This document shows, piece after piece, positions 41,863 to 52,055 of a stretch of 53,328 nucleotides of DNA. The first letter of the stretch is position 1. Each line of letters opens with the position of its first letter. The stretch comes from Prevotella sp. Its GTDB lineage: Bacteria; Bacteroidota; Bacteroidia; Bacteroidales; Bacteroidaceae. A model generated the notes under the pieces. That model had not been told where the DNA came from, did not search any database, and saw nothing but the letters and a program-made list of their open reading frames with translations. Position numbers and translations under genes: made by a program. The stretch is taken from assembly GCA_003447235.1 (NCBI GenBank), contig DLZV01000023.1, forward strand, positions 2,675 through 56,002. The letters run 5' to 3'.

Positions 41863-41923
41863 AGGCAAACCATTTTTTCCCCATTTTTTAGAACGCGTCT
41901 ATATCCATTTGCTTTTTTCTTTG

Positions 41924-41932
41924 TACCTTTGC
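41924..41932 (+). promoter_or_regulatory. -7 box of mtgA
   Basis: TACCTTTGC ending 8 nt before the ATG at 41941; a very short leader is predicted. No canonical -33. Confidence 0.6.
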
Positions 41933-41940
41933 AAACGTAT

Positions 41941-42630
41941 ATGGTGAAAAAGATATTCAAGATAGTCCGTCTGACCCTGGCCTTGCTCTTCGCCTCCTCG
42001 CTGCTCGCGGTGGTAGCCTATCGCTTTGTGCCGGTCTATTTCACGCCGCTCATGCTCACGCGTTGCTTCGAGCAGATCGCCGATGGCCGTTCCGTCCGTC
42101 TCCACCACGAGTGGATTCCGCTGGAGCGTATGGCGCGCTCCATGCCCGTGGCGGTGATTGCCAGCGAGGACCAGCGCTTCATGGAGCACCACGGCTTCGA
42201 CTACAAAGCCATCGAGCAGGCCGCCCTGGAGCACCTCGACGACGGCAAGCGGCTGCGTGGCGGCAGCACCATCTCGCAGCAGACGGCCAAGAACGTGTTT
42301 CTGTGGCAAGGCCGCTCGTGGCTGCGCAAGGGCCTGGAGGCCTACTTCACTTTCCTCATCGAGACTCTTTGGGGCAAGCAGCGCATCATGGAGGTCTATC
42401 TCAACTCCATCGAGATGGGCGACGGCATCTACGGCGTGGAGGCCGTGGCCGAGCAACACTTCGGCATCAACGCCTACAACCTCACGCGCGCCGACTGCGC
42501 ACTGATAGCCGCCACGCTCCCCAACCCCCGAAGATACAGTAGCAAGACGCCCTCGCCCTACATGCGGAAGCGCCAGCGACAGATCATGCATCAGATGACC
42601 TTCATCCCCGCCTTTGACATGAGGCGGTAG
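41941..42630 (+). CDS. mtgA: Monofunctional peptidoglycan glycosyltransferase
   Basis: The 229-residue protein has one N-terminal membrane helix and a family-51 glycosyltransferase domain. It shows motif 1 ASEDQRFMEHHGFDYKAI (catalytic Glu), motif 2 GGSTISQQTAKNVFLW and motif 3 KQRIMEVYLNSIEMGDGIYG. It polymerises lipid II into glycan strands and has no transpeptidase domain. The frame can start earlier at a TTG, but the promoter excludes that. uvrD follows after 45 bp. Confidence 0.95.
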   Translation: MVKKIFKIVRLTLALLFASSLLAVVAYRFVPVYFTPLMLTRCFEQIADGRSVRLHHEWIPLERMARSMPVAVIASEDQRFMEHHGFDYKAIEQAALEHLDDGKRLRGGSTISQQTAKNVFLWQGRSWLRKGLEAYFTFLIETLWGKQRIMEVYLNSIEMGDGIYGVEAVAEQHFGINAYNLTRADCALIAATLPNPRRYSSKTPSPYMRKRQRQIMHQMTFIPAFDMRR

Positions 42631-42675
42631 CCACCCCCCATCACACATCCTACACCAACCAAGCACCATCTCCCC

Positions 42676-45147
42676 ATGAGCGACCAGCAGCACGAGATAT
42701 TATCCCAACTCAACGACAGCCAGCGCGAAGCCGTGACCTATTGCGACGGCCCCTCGCTGGTGATAGCCGGCGCAGGATCGGGCAAGACCCGCGTCCTGAC
42801 CTACAAGATAGCCTACCTCCTCACGACGGGCCTGGACCCCTGGAACATCCTGGCCCTGACCTTCACCAACAAGGCCGCACGGGAGATGAAGGAGCGCGTG
42901 GCCCAGATCGTGGGCGACGAGCAGGCCCGCCGACTCTATATGGGCACGTTCCACTCCATCTTCTCGCGCCTCCTGCGCAAGGAGGGCCAAACGCTGGGCT
43001 ACCAGCCCAACTTCACCATCTACGACGACAGCGACTCGCGGAGCCTGATCAAGTTGATCCTCAAGGAACTGGGCCTCGACGACAAGGTCTATAAGCCCGC
43101 CACGGTGGCGGGCCGCATCTCCATGGCGAAGAACCACCTCATCCTCCCCGCGCAGTATGCCAACGACCAGGCCGCCTGCCAGCGCGACCGCGAGCAACGT
43201 ATGCCGTCGATCGCCAAGATCTACGCCGCCTACCAGACCCGCCTCTTCCAGGCCAACGCCATGGACTTCGACGACCTGCTGGTCAACACCTTCCTCCTCC
43301 TGCGCGACCATCCCGAGACGCGGCGCAAGTACGCCAGCCTCTTCCGCTACATCCTGGTCGATGAGTACCAGGACACCAACGCCGTGCAGGTCAGCATCGT
43401 GCAACTGCTCTCGGAGGGCCACCAGCGTGTCTGTGTCGTCGGCGATGACTACCAGAGCATCTACTCCTTCCGCGGCGCCAATATCGACAACATCCTCGAC
43501 TTCCAGAAGAAGTTTCCCCTCACCCGCCTCTTCAAGCTGGAGCGCAACTACCGCTCCACGCGCAACATCGTCAGTGCGGCCAGCTCGCTCATGAAGCACA
43601 ACCGGCGGCAGATCGCCAAGGAGGTCTATTCCGAGGAGGCCGAGGGCGACCGCATCCTCTACCACCCTTGCTACAGCGACAAGGAGGAGGCCATGGTGGT
43701 GGCCAAGGAGATAGACCGCATCAAGCACCAGGACGGCTGCGAGTACGACGCCTTCGCCATCCTCTACCGCACCAACGCCCAGAGCCGCAGTTTCGAGGAC
43801 GAACTGCGCAAGCGGGCCATACCTTATATAATATACGGCGGACTATCCTTCTACCAGCGCAAGGAGATCAAGGACATCCTGGCCTACTTCCGCCTGGTCG
43901 TCAATCCCGACGACGGCGAGGCCCTGCGCCGCATCATCAACTATCCCGCCCGCGGCATCGGCAACACGACGCTGCAGCGCCTCATCGACTGCGCCTCGGA
44001 GGACGGCGTGAGCCTCTGGGAGGTGATCAGCCATCCCGGCCAGCACGCCACGGGCCTGGGCAAGGCCGCCCTGTCGAAACTCATCGCCTTTCGCGAGCTC
44101 ATCGATCGGTTTGCTGCCGTGGCCACGGAGAAGGACGCCTTCGAGACGGGACGCGAGATCGTCAAGGAGAGCGGCCTCTACGCCGAGCTCTACAAGAACC
44201 TCGACCCCGAGTCCGTCTCCAAGCAGGAGAACTTGGAGGAGTTTCTCGCCGCCATGCAGGCCTTCGTCGAGGAGGGCAAGGAGACGGGCGACCACGTCAT
44301 GCTCGCCGACTACCTCCAGGAGGTGGCCCTCATCACCGACCAGGACCGCAAGGACGACGACACGCCCAAGGTGAAGCTTATGACCGTCCACGCCTCCAAG
44401 GGCCTGGAGTTTGCCAACGTCTTCGTCGTCGGACTGGAGGAGAACATTTTTCCCTCTCCCATGGCCTCCGATACGGGACGCGGACTGGAGGAGGAGCGGC
44501 GCCTGCTCTACGTTGCCATCACGCGCGCCGAGCGCCGCTGCATCATCACCAACGCCCAAAACCGCTTCCGCTTCGGATCCATGCAGTTTGACAGTCCGAG
44601 CCGCTTCATCAACGACATCGACCCACGCTATCTGACGCAGCAGGGCGACAGTCCTGCCTCCTCGGGCGGCTTCCGCCAGTCGCAGGGTGGCGACAACTTC
44701 CGCCGATCCTCTACGGGCAACAAGTCCTGGGACGACAACTTCCGGTCACAGCAGTCGTCGCGGTGGCAGAACAGCAAGCCCGTCGCCTCGCAGTTTCGTG
44801 CCGAACCGCAACCGAAGATCACGCAACCGCGCCGACCCGAGCCTGCCGTCGATCCGCTCTCGCCGCGCACGCGCCAGCAACTTCTGCGCGAGGGTGGCAA
44901 CTGGCGGCGCCTCGACTCCGCACTGACCAGCGGCGGGCGTGCGCAGCCCGTCTCCCGTCCGCAAGGCGCCTCCCCTGCCTCAGGTTCGCTCCACGTAGGA
45001 TCGCAGGTGGAGCACCCGCGCTTCGGACGAGGCCAGGTCGTGGCACTCACGGGGGCCGGCGATGACGCCAAGGCCACGGTGGAGTTCGCCAACGTAGGCG
45101 TGAAAAAACTCCTGCTGAAGTTTGCCCGCCTCACGGTGCTCTCCTAA
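42676..45147 (+). CDS. UvrD/PcrA-type DNA helicase
   Basis: The 823-residue superfamily I helicase has the Q-motif LNDSQREAV, Walker A AGAGSGKTR (near 35), DEYQDTNAVQ (near 230), VVGDDYQSIYSFRGA, KLMTVHASKGLEF and LLYVAITRAERR. The core ends near 655. A Gln/Ser/Arg-rich linker of about 100 residues precedes a C-terminal Tudor-like domain (VGSQVEHPRFGRGQVVAL), which in PcrA contacts RNA polymerase. It likely works in repair and transcription-coupled processes. It sits between mtgA and guaA, all on the plus strand. Confidence 0.94.
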   Translation: MSDQQHEILSQLNDSQREAVTYCDGPSLVIAGAGSGKTRVLTYKIAYLLTTGLDPWNILALTFTNKAAREMKERVAQIVGDEQARRLYMGTFHSIFSRLLRKEGQTLGYQPNFTIYDDSDSRSLIKLILKELGLDDKVYKPATVAGRISMAKNHLILPAQYANDQAACQRDREQRMPSIAKIYAAYQTRLFQANAMDFDDLLVNTFLLLRDHPETRRKYASLFRYILVDEYQDTNAVQVSIVQLLSEGHQRVCVVGDDYQSIYSFRGANIDNILDFQKKFPLTRLFKLERNYRSTRNIVSAASSLMKHNRRQIAKEVYSEEAEGDRILYHPCYSDKEEAMVVAKEIDRIKHQDGCEYDAFAILYRTNAQSRSFEDELRKRAIPYIIYGGLSFYQRKEIKDILAYFRLVVNPDDGEALRRIINYPARGIGNTTLQRLIDCASEDGVSLWEVISHPGQHATGLGKAALSKLIAFRELIDRFAAVATEKDAFETGREIVKESGLYAELYKNLDPESVSKQENLEEFLAAMQAFVEEGKETGDHVMLADYLQEVALITDQDRKDDDTPKVKLMTVHASKGLEFANVFVVGLEENIFPSPMASDTGRGLEEERRLLYVAITRAERRCIITNAQNRFRFGSMQFDSPSRFINDIDPRYLTQQGDSPASSGGFRQSQGGDNFRRSSTGNKSWDDNFRSQQSSRWQNSKPVASQFRAEPQPKITQPRRPEPAVDPLSPRTRQQLLREGGNWRRLDSALTSGGRAQPVSRPQGASPASGSLHVGSQVEHPRFGRGQVVALTGAGDDAKATVEFANVGVKKLLLKFARLTVLS

Positions 45148-45212
45148 GAGACGCCGCCACTGACGGACCCACATTCTATCATCGAACATCAAGATCATAA
45201 TATCAATAGATT

Positions 45213-46823
<1,611 letters not shown>

Positions 46824-46903
46824 GATCCAAGGAGACACACGCCTACTATAAATGGGAAGCGCCTTCCGATAATGAGGGACGCGCCTCCTAATATAAAAGA
46901 ACA

Positions 46904-46957
46904 GGGGGACTTGCCCGTACCATCCGCCGAGATGGTGGGCAAGTCCCCCCTTTTTTT
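46904..46957 (+). terminator. Terminator of guaA
   Basis: GGGGGACTTGCCC (46904-46916) pairs perfectly with GGGCAAGTCCCCC (46937-46949), with an inner CCATC/GATGG stem, then seven T. Confidence 0.92.
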
Positions 46958-47047
46958 ATCAGCCACGCTCCTATGAGAACCGAACTTATATGAGAGCCGA
47001 GCAACTATGGGAAGCGTATTTAAATAAGAACCGTTTTGATATGACTA

Positions 47048-47082
47048 CCGCTCCCTCCCCCCAGGAAAGGGAGAAGGAGCGG
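47048..47082 (-). terminator. Hairpin after rny
   Basis: CCGCTCC (47048-47054) and GGAGCGG (47076-47082) with an inner CCC/GGG stem. The T-tract is weak. The rest of 46958-47114 shows only short loose repeats. Confidence 0.5.
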
Positions 47083-47114
47083 CAGATCGTGTTCGTACTT
47101 GTTTCTTCTTGTTT

Positions 47115-48647
47115 CTACTTGGCGTAGGCCACGCTGCGCACCTCGCGGATCACGGTGATCTTCACCTGTCCCGGATACGTCATCTCGTTTTGGATCTTCG
47201 TGGCAATCTCGCCGGAGAGCTTCTCGGCCTCGTCGTCCGTCATCTTGTCGGCACCGACGATCACGCGGAGCTCGCGACCAGCCTGGATGGCGTAGGTCTT
47301 GACCACGCCCGGATAGCTCATCGCCGTGGCCTCGAGGTCGTTGAGACGCTTGATGTAGGCCTCCACGATCTCGCGTCTTGCGCCCGGTCTTGCACCCGAG
47401 ATGGCGTCGCAGACCTGGACGATGGGCGCCAGCAGCGTCGTCATCTCCACCTCGTCGTGGTGGGCGGCGATGGCGTTGACGATGTCGGCCTTCTCCTTAT
47501 ATTTCTCGGCGAGCTTGGCGCCATAGAGTGCGTGGGGCAGGTCGGTCTCCTCATCGGGCACCTTGCCGATATCGTGGAGCAATCCGGCACGCTTGGCCTT
47601 CTTCGGGTTGAGACCCAGCTCGGCGGCCATGACGGCGCTCAGGTTGGCCGTCTCGCGGGCGTGCTGCAGCAGGTTCTGTCCGTAGGAGGAGCGATACTTC
47701 ATCTTGCCGATGATGCGCACCAGTTCGGGATGGAGACCATGGATACCGAGGTCGATGGCCGTGCGCTTTCCCGTCTCCACTACCTCGGAGTCGAGCTGCT
47801 TCTTCACCTTGGAGACCACCTCCTCGATGCGGGCGGGGTGGATGCGGCCGTCGGCCACGAGCTGGTGGAGGGCCAGGCGGCAGACCTCGCGGCGGATGGG
47901 GTCGAAGGCCGAGATGACGATGGCCTCGGGGGTGTCATCGACGACGATTTCGACGCCGCAGGCAGCCTCCAGGGCGCGGATGTTGCGGCCCTCGCGGCCG
48001 ATGATGCGACCCTTCACCTCGTCGTTTTCGATATGGAATACGCTGACGCTGTTTTCGATGGCCGTCTCCGTGGCCACGCGCTGTATGGTCTGTATGACGA
48101 TCTTCTTGGCCTGCTGGTTGGCGTTGAGCTTGGCCTCGTCCACGATCTCGTTGACGTAGCTGGCGGCGTCGAGGCGCGCCTGGTCCTTCATGCTCTCTAC
48201 GAGGCGCGTCTTGGCCTCCTCGGCGCTCAGTCCTGAGAGCTCCTCGAGCTTCTCGCGCTCCTGCTTCTGCATCTTGTCGAGCTCCTGATGGCGCACCTGC
48301 AGCATCTTCTTCTCGTTGTCGAGGCGCTGCTGCTGCTGTTCCACGTCCTGGCGACGGCGGCTGATCTCCTCCTGACGCTGGTTGAGGTTGAGCTCGCGCT
48401 GCTTCAGTCTGTTCTCACTCTGCTGGATGCGCTGGTTGCGCTGCTGCACCTCCTTCTCCAGCTCGCTCTTCTTGTTGAGGAATTTCTCCTTCACCTCCAG
48501 GAGCTTCTTCTCCTTCACTACCTCGGCGTCCTTGCGCGCCTTGTCCATCACCTCTTGATACTGTCCCTTGAGAACATATCTGAAAATAGCATATCCGATG
48601 CCGCCTCCGATTGCCAGAGCCACGACTGCAATGATTATTTCTACCAT
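47115..48647 (-). CDS. rny: Ribonuclease Y
   Basis: The 510-residue protein has an N-terminal membrane helix (EIIIAVVALAIGGGIGYAIF), a long Gln/Glu/Arg coiled coil (about 30-200), a KH domain (KGRIIGREGRNIRALEAACG) and an HD domain with LLHDIGKVPDEE and AAHHDEVE. It is a membrane-bound endoribonuclease that starts mRNA decay. It is the last gene of an operon with two division-related genes, 24 bp after zapA. RNase G is also encoded in this window. Confidence 0.96.
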   Translation of the reverse strand: MVEIIIAVVALAIGGGIGYAIFRYVLKGQYQEVMDKARKDAEVVKEKKLLEVKEKFLNKKSELEKEVQQRNQRIQQSENRLKQRELNLNQRQEEISRRRQDVEQQQQRLDNEKKMLQVRHQELDKMQKQEREKLEELSGLSAEEAKTRLVESMKDQARLDAASYVNEIVDEAKLNANQQAKKIVIQTIQRVATETAIENSVSVFHIENDEVKGRIIGREGRNIRALEAACGVEIVVDDTPEAIVISAFDPIRREVCRLALHQLVADGRIHPARIEEVVSKVKKQLDSEVVETGKRTAIDLGIHGLHPELVRIIGKMKYRSSYGQNLLQHARETANLSAVMAAELGLNPKKAKRAGLLHDIGKVPDEETDLPHALYGAKLAEKYKEKADIVNAIAAHHDEVEMTTLLAPIVQVCDAISGARPGARREIVEAYIKRLNDLEATAMSYPGVVKTYAIQAGRELRVIVGADKMTDDEAEKLSGEIATKIQNEMTYPGQVKITVIREVRSVAYAK

Positions 48648-48671
48648 GTATTAATGTTGTTCTTTTTTTTA

Positions 48672-48968
48672 TCACACCTTGTCCGGCATCACCTCCTCGA
48701 TCTCTTGCGTCAGCTTGGCGATCAGCTCCATGAAGGGCTGCGTGTCGTTGAGCGCGGCGAGCTTGTTGGAGCGCAGCGCCAGGTCGAGCATGGCCATGTA
48801 CATGACGTCGTTGTGGGTCTTCTTGCCTTGATAGATCTTGGCATAGGTGTTGACCGTTTCCGTCACCTGCTTGGCCGCGGCGCGGTAGTATTGCTCCTCC
48901 TCGCGGGGCACGTTGACCATCAGGTCGGTCTCGTACAAATGGAGCTTGATACGCAGTTTCTCTTCCAT
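48672..48968 (-). CDS. zapA: Cell division protein ZapA
   Basis: The 98-residue protein from MEEKLRIKLHLYETDLMVNV has the ZapA-type N-terminal beta region (YYRAAAKQVTETVNTY) and a C-terminal coiled coil (LAALNDTQPFMELIAKLTQE). ZapA stabilises FtsZ filaments. The start at 48968 avoids an 11-bp overlap with the preceding gene that 48989 would create. It is co-transcribed with the upstream coiled-coil gene and rny. Confidence 0.85.
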   Translation of the reverse strand: MEEKLRIKLHLYETDLMVNVPREEEQYYRAAAKQVTETVNTYAKIYQGKKTHNDVMYMAMLDLALRSNKLAALNDTQPFMELIAKLTQEIEEVMPDKV

Positions 48969-48978
48969 CGCTTTCGCT

Positions 48979-49272
48979 CTATTGCTCACTCAAGAGGGTG
49001 ATACATCTGTTGACCTCCCTGATGAGCTTGGCGATGCGCTTCTGTGCCGACTCCATATCGGTGTCGGAGATCTCGATCATGCGCGCCGTCATCAGGGCGT
49101 TGTAGTCCTTCTGTGCCTGGTCGAGCTGTCTCTCCAGCTCGGCGATTCTTCCCTCACGCTCCGCCACGTCCGCCTTGAGCGCCGCATTCTCCTCGCAGAC
49201 CCTTTGGTAGTGGAGGATCATCTGCCGCACACGGGTAGAGAAGGTGTTGAGAAGTTGTTCGTTGGCATCCAT
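48979..49272 (-). CDS. ZapB-like small coiled-coil protein
   Basis: The 97-residue protein is almost entirely coiled coil (CEENAALKADVAEREGRIAE and then LERQLDQAQKDYNAL), with no signal peptide. Position directly before zapA suggests a role at the Z-ring, like ZapB, but sequence similarity to ZapB is only in kind. It is first in the operon. Confidence 0.75.
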   Translation of the reverse strand: MDANEQLLNTFSTRVRQMILHYQRVCEENAALKADVAEREGRIAELERQLDQAQKDYNALMTARMIEISDTDMESAQKRIAKLIREVNRCITLLSEQ

Positions 49273-49291
49273 AATGACTACATTTTGGCTA

Positions 49292-49323
49292 CAAATTTAC
49301 GTTAATGTTTTTATTCAAGCAAA
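49292..49323 (-). promoter_or_regulatory. Promoter of the zapB-like/zapA/rny operon
   Basis: On the minus strand TTTG (49323-49320), 20 nt, TAAATTTG (49299-49292). Confidence 0.75.
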
Positions 49324-49386
49324 TATTTTGATCCTTTTGTTCCTATTATTGATAAATTCGGTGACTTTGATTCTTTGGGGCGACGC

Positions 49387-50010
49387 CTACTTCTCCGCGG
49401 CCTCGTCCTTGGGTTTGCGCTCCTTCTTGGCCAGCATCACCACCTGGAAGATGAAGTCGCTGATCCACTTGCGGCTGAAGCCGAGTCGGGCGTCATACTT
49501 TCTGACGGCCATCACCGACTTGACCACCGAGGGGTCGGTGAAGTCGTTCTTGTCGAAGATGTCGTTGACCGTGGCCGCCGTCATCGTGTAGAGGGTCTTG
49601 CGGAAGATGCTGGGCACGCGGAGCTTGAACTTCATCAGGCTGCCGACGAGCATCATCAGCTCCTGGCTGAAGCCCTGAAACTGGTACATGAACATCTGCA
49701 CGTCCTGCATCTTGCGGCAGTTTTTGCGGATGCTCTTATCGACCTCGTCGAAGAAGTCGTCATCGGTCTGATAGATGCTCTGCATCATCTTCTTGCAGTA
49801 GGCCTTCTCACCCAGTCCGAGCTTGTTGTTGACCGTCGCCACATGAAACGTGGATTTGAAGGCACGCAGGTCGGGCAGCATGGCCAGGTTGGTGATGCCG
49901 ACTTGCGAGGCGATGGCCGACTGGAAATAGACGCGCACGAGCGTCATGTAGTCTTCCATCCCGCCCGCCTTGGGCTCTTCCTTATGGAATAATCGTGATA
50001 TAAAACTCAT
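49387..50010 (-). CDS. Protein of unknown function
   Basis: The 207-residue, mostly helical, basic protein starts MSFISRLFHKEEPKAGGMED and has no signal peptide or clear membrane helix. Features include DFFDEVDKSIRKNCRKMQDV in the middle and a C-terminal FSRKWISDFIFQVVMLAKKE followed by a charged tail. I do not recognise a family. It has its own -7 box and stands between the zap/rny operon and rfbA. Confidence 0.65.
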   Translation of the reverse strand: MSFISRLFHKEEPKAGGMEDYMTLVRVYFQSAIASQVGITNLAMLPDLRAFKSTFHVATVNNKLGLGEKAYCKKMMQSIYQTDDDFFDEVDKSIRKNCRKMQDVQMFMYQFQGFSQELMMLVGSLMKFKLRVPSIFRKTLYTMTAATVNDIFDKNDFTDPSVVKSVMAVRKYDARLGFSRKWISDFIFQVVMLAKKERKPKDEAAEK

Positions 50011-50063
50011 TGTCCTATGTTACTTTTTTTCTGATCAAACAGGCCGCTATCGCCTATTCGCTT

Positions 50064-50072
50064 GCAAAGTTA
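50064..50072 (-). promoter_or_regulatory. -7 box of the unknown gene 49387-50010
   Basis: TAACTTTGC on the minus strand, about 53 nt before the start at 50010. Confidence 0.55.
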
Positions 50073-50148
50073 GTGAAATAAAACAAGAAAAATGACACTT
50101 ATGCCCTTTTTATCTATCTCGGAGGGCGAGATTTTTGAAAATAATGCT

Positions 50149-50157
50149 TAACTTTGC
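50149..50157 (+). promoter_or_regulatory. -7 box of rfbA
   Basis: TAACTTTGC, 115 nt before the ATG at 50273. The long leader contains a direct repeat and a GC-rich hairpin. Confidence 0.55.
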
Positions 50158-50171
50158 GCCGTATATCGATA

Positions 50172-50201
50172 TTTTGACGCACGCCCAGCCTTTTGACGCA
50201 C
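50172..50201. repeat. 11-bp direct repeat in the rfbA leader
   Basis: TTTTGACGCAC at 50172-50182 and again at 50191-50201, followed by a GC-rich region able to pair CGCCG with CGGCG (about 50218-50243). Confidence 0.45.
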
Positions 50202-50272
50202 CCTTCGCAGGTTCTTGCGCCGACACGGCGGGCCCGGCGTGCGCAGGTATTTTTCAGTAAACAAAAGACAAC

Positions 50273-51148
50273 ATGAAAGGAATCGTTTTGGCTGGCGGAT
50301 CCGGCACCCGCCTCTACCCCATCACCAAGGGCATCAGCAAGCAGCTCATCCCCATATATGACAAGCCGATGATCTATTATCCCGTCTCGGCGCTGATGCT
50401 CGCCGGCATCCGCGACATCCTCATCATCTCCACGCCCCACGACCTGCCGGGCTTCCGCCGTCTGCTGGGCGATGGCAGCCAACTGGGTGTGCGCTTCAGC
50501 TATGCCGAGCAGCCGAGTCCCGACGGACTGGCCCAGGCTTTCATCATCGGCGAGGAGTTTGTGGGCCAGGACAGCGTCAGCCTCGTCCTGGGCGACAACA
50601 TCTTCTACGGCGCGGGCTTCACGGGGCTACTCCAGGAGAGCGTGCGCAATGCAGAGGCTGAGGACAAGGCGACCGTCTTCGGATATTATGTCAACGACCC
50701 GGAGCGCTATGGCGTGGCGGAGTTTGACGGCGAGGGCAACTGCCTCAGCATCGAGGAGAAACCGGCCCATCCGAAGAGCAACTACGCCGTCGTGGGCCTC
50801 TACTTCTATCCCAACAGCGTGGTGGAGATCGCCAAGCACATCAAGCCCAGCAAGCGCGGCGAACTGGAGATCACGTCCGTCAACCAGGAGTATCTGCGCC
50901 GCGGACAACTCAAGGTGCAGACGCTGCAGCGCGGCTTCGCCTGGCTCGACACGGGCACCCACGACAGCCTCTCGGAGGCCAGCACCTTCATCGAGTGTAT
51001 CGAGAAGCGGCAGGGGCTGAAGGTGGCCTGCCTCGAAGAGATAGCCTACCAGAAGGGATGGATCTCGCGCGAGCAGCTGCTGGCCGAGGCGCAGCCCATG
51101 GCGAAGAACGGCTACGGCCAGTATCTGATCCAGCTGGCCGGAGAGTAA
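50273..51148 (+). CDS. rfbA: Glucose-1-phosphate thymidylyltransferase
   Basis: The 291-residue enzyme has the nucleotide-binding GGSGTRLYPITKGISKQLIP (first 20 residues of the motif), EKPAHPKSNYAVVGLYFY and FAWLDTGTHDSL. It makes dTDP-glucose from dTTP and glucose-1-phosphate, the entry to dTDP-rhamnose and related sugars. The usual rfbB, rfbC and rfbD genes do not follow in this window, so they are elsewhere or beyond. A HAD gene follows 36 bp downstream. Confidence 0.95.
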   Translation: MKGIVLAGGSGTRLYPITKGISKQLIPIYDKPMIYYPVSALMLAGIRDILIISTPHDLPGFRRLLGDGSQLGVRFSYAEQPSPDGLAQAFIIGEEFVGQDSVSLVLGDNIFYGAGFTGLLQESVRNAEAEDKATVFGYYVNDPERYGVAEFDGEGNCLSIEEKPAHPKSNYAVVGLYFYPNSVVEIAKHIKPSKRGELEITSVNQEYLRRGQLKVQTLQRGFAWLDTGTHDSLSEASTFIECIEKRQGLKVACLEEIAYQKGWISREQLLAEAQPMAKNGYGQYLIQLAGE

Positions 51149-51184
51149 CCCCAAAATATCAACCATCATTTCCCAACTATCACT

Positions 51185-51616
51185 ATGATAATAGCTGTTG
51201 ACTTCGACGGGACGATCGTGGAGCACCGCTACCCGAAGATCGGCAAGGAGATCCCCTTCGCCATTCAGACGCTCCGCACGCTCATCAAGGAGGGCCACCA
51301 GCTCATCCTGTGGAGCGTCCGCGAGGGCGCGCTGCTCCAGGAGGCTCTCGACTGGTGTCATGAGCGGGGCGTGGATTTCTATGCCGCCAACATGGACGAA
51401 CCCGTCACCGACACGCAGGAGAGAAACAGAAACTACTCCCGCAAAATCAAGGCCGACCTCTTCATCGACGACCGCAACCTCGGCGGACTCCCCGACTGGG
51501 GACGCATCTACGACATGATCCACAACGGGAAGACCTGGCAGGACTACATCTCCCCCGCTCCCTCGCCCTGGGAGGAGGACGAACCGCAGCCGAAAAAACG
51601 CTGGTGGAAGTTCTGA
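51185..51616 (+). CDS. Small HAD-superfamily hydrolase-like protein
   Basis: The 143-residue protein opens MIIAVDFDGTIVEHRYPKIG, giving HAD motif I directly at the N-terminus. ILWSVREG corresponds to motif II and LFIDDRNLGG to the acidic motif IV. It lacks a cap domain. Similar small HAD proteins are common in Bacteroidetes but their substrates are not established to my knowledge. It probably shares the rfbA transcript. The 3' end is part of a 23-bp tandem repeat. Confidence 0.78.
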   Translation: MIIAVDFDGTIVEHRYPKIGKEIPFAIQTLRTLIKEGHQLILWSVREGALLQEALDWCHERGVDFYAANMDEPVTDTQERNRNYSRKIKADLFIDDRNLGGLPDWGRIYDMIHNGKTWQDYISPAPSPWEEDEPQPKKRWWKF

Positions 51617-51667
51617 GACTGCGCTGGCGGAAGATCTGGGACTGCGCTGGCGAAAGTTCTGACCAAC
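51599..51667. repeat. 23-bp tandem repeat spanning the HAD gene's stop codon
   Basis: Three units (51599-51621, 51622-51644, 51645-51667) of the type CGCTGGTGGAAGTTCTGA. The first encodes the last residues RWWKF and the stop; the later two lie downstream and are slightly diverged. Confidence 0.65.
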
Positions 51668-51727
51668 ACAACAGACGCAAAGACCGACAATATCCTGCGC
51701 GAGAAACGCCGCGCTGGCCCTTATACT

Positions 51728-51760
51728 CCCCTCCAAGATGTGTGTCTTGGAGGGGATTTT
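51728..51760 (+). terminator. Terminator after the HAD gene
   Basis: CCCCTCCAAGA (51728-51738), loop TGTGTG, TCTTGGAGGGG (51745-51755), then ATTTTG. Confidence 0.7.
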
Positions 51761-51769
51761 GTATCGTAA

Positions 51770-51880
51770 CTACACTACCGACATGCAGCTCGTCACGCCA
51801 AGGGCCGTGGCTATGGCCGTGAGGATCGAGATGGCGCACTGAATGACGAAGCGCCATACCTGTGTTTTCTTTTCATCCAT
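51770..51880 (-). CDS. Smalltalk-type peptide, 36 aa
   Basis: The 36-residue peptide starts MDEKKTQVWRFVIQCAISIL and has a single hydrophobic helix ending ALGVTSCMSVV. This matches the pattern of the short 'smalltalk' peptides annotated in Bacteroides and Prevotella beside HU-HIG genes and N-acetylmuramoyl-alanine amidases. Here an HU-HIG gene lies upstream on the same strand, but about 790 bp away with a repeat element between. The VTSC could also be read as a short lipobox. Function is unknown. The start at 51880 is preferred over 51967. Confidence 0.7.
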   Translation of the reverse strand: MDEKKTQVWRFVIQCAISILTAIATALGVTSCMSVV

Positions 51881-51968
51881 GATTTTTCTTTCGTTTAAGG
51901 GTTTGATAATGAGTACTTCTCTCTGCTTTTCGGTGGCAACGCGAGGACATGCTAAGAAGACAACCAAT

Positions 51969-51981
51969 ACAACTTTTACAA
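51969..51981. repeat. Fragment of the inverted-repeat element end
   Basis: ACAACTTTTACAA repeats the outer half of the element arm 87 bp before copy C begins, in a similar AAGA-ACAACNAA context, suggesting a truncated copy. Confidence 0.45.
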
Positions 51982-52055
51982 TATTTTACAACCAAGTATG
52001 TTTTGCCAACTCAATATCCTCATTGTCATTAGGATGAGTTAAGAAAACAACTAAA

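Noticed and set aside
42741..44964. Several Arg/Pro/Ser-rich frames overlapping uvrD
   Set aside because: Shadow frames of a GC-rich helicase gene on both strands.
50114..50482. 122-codon minus-strand frame over the rfbA start
   Set aside because: Antisense to the rfbA promoter, leader and N-terminal coding region; no domain visible.
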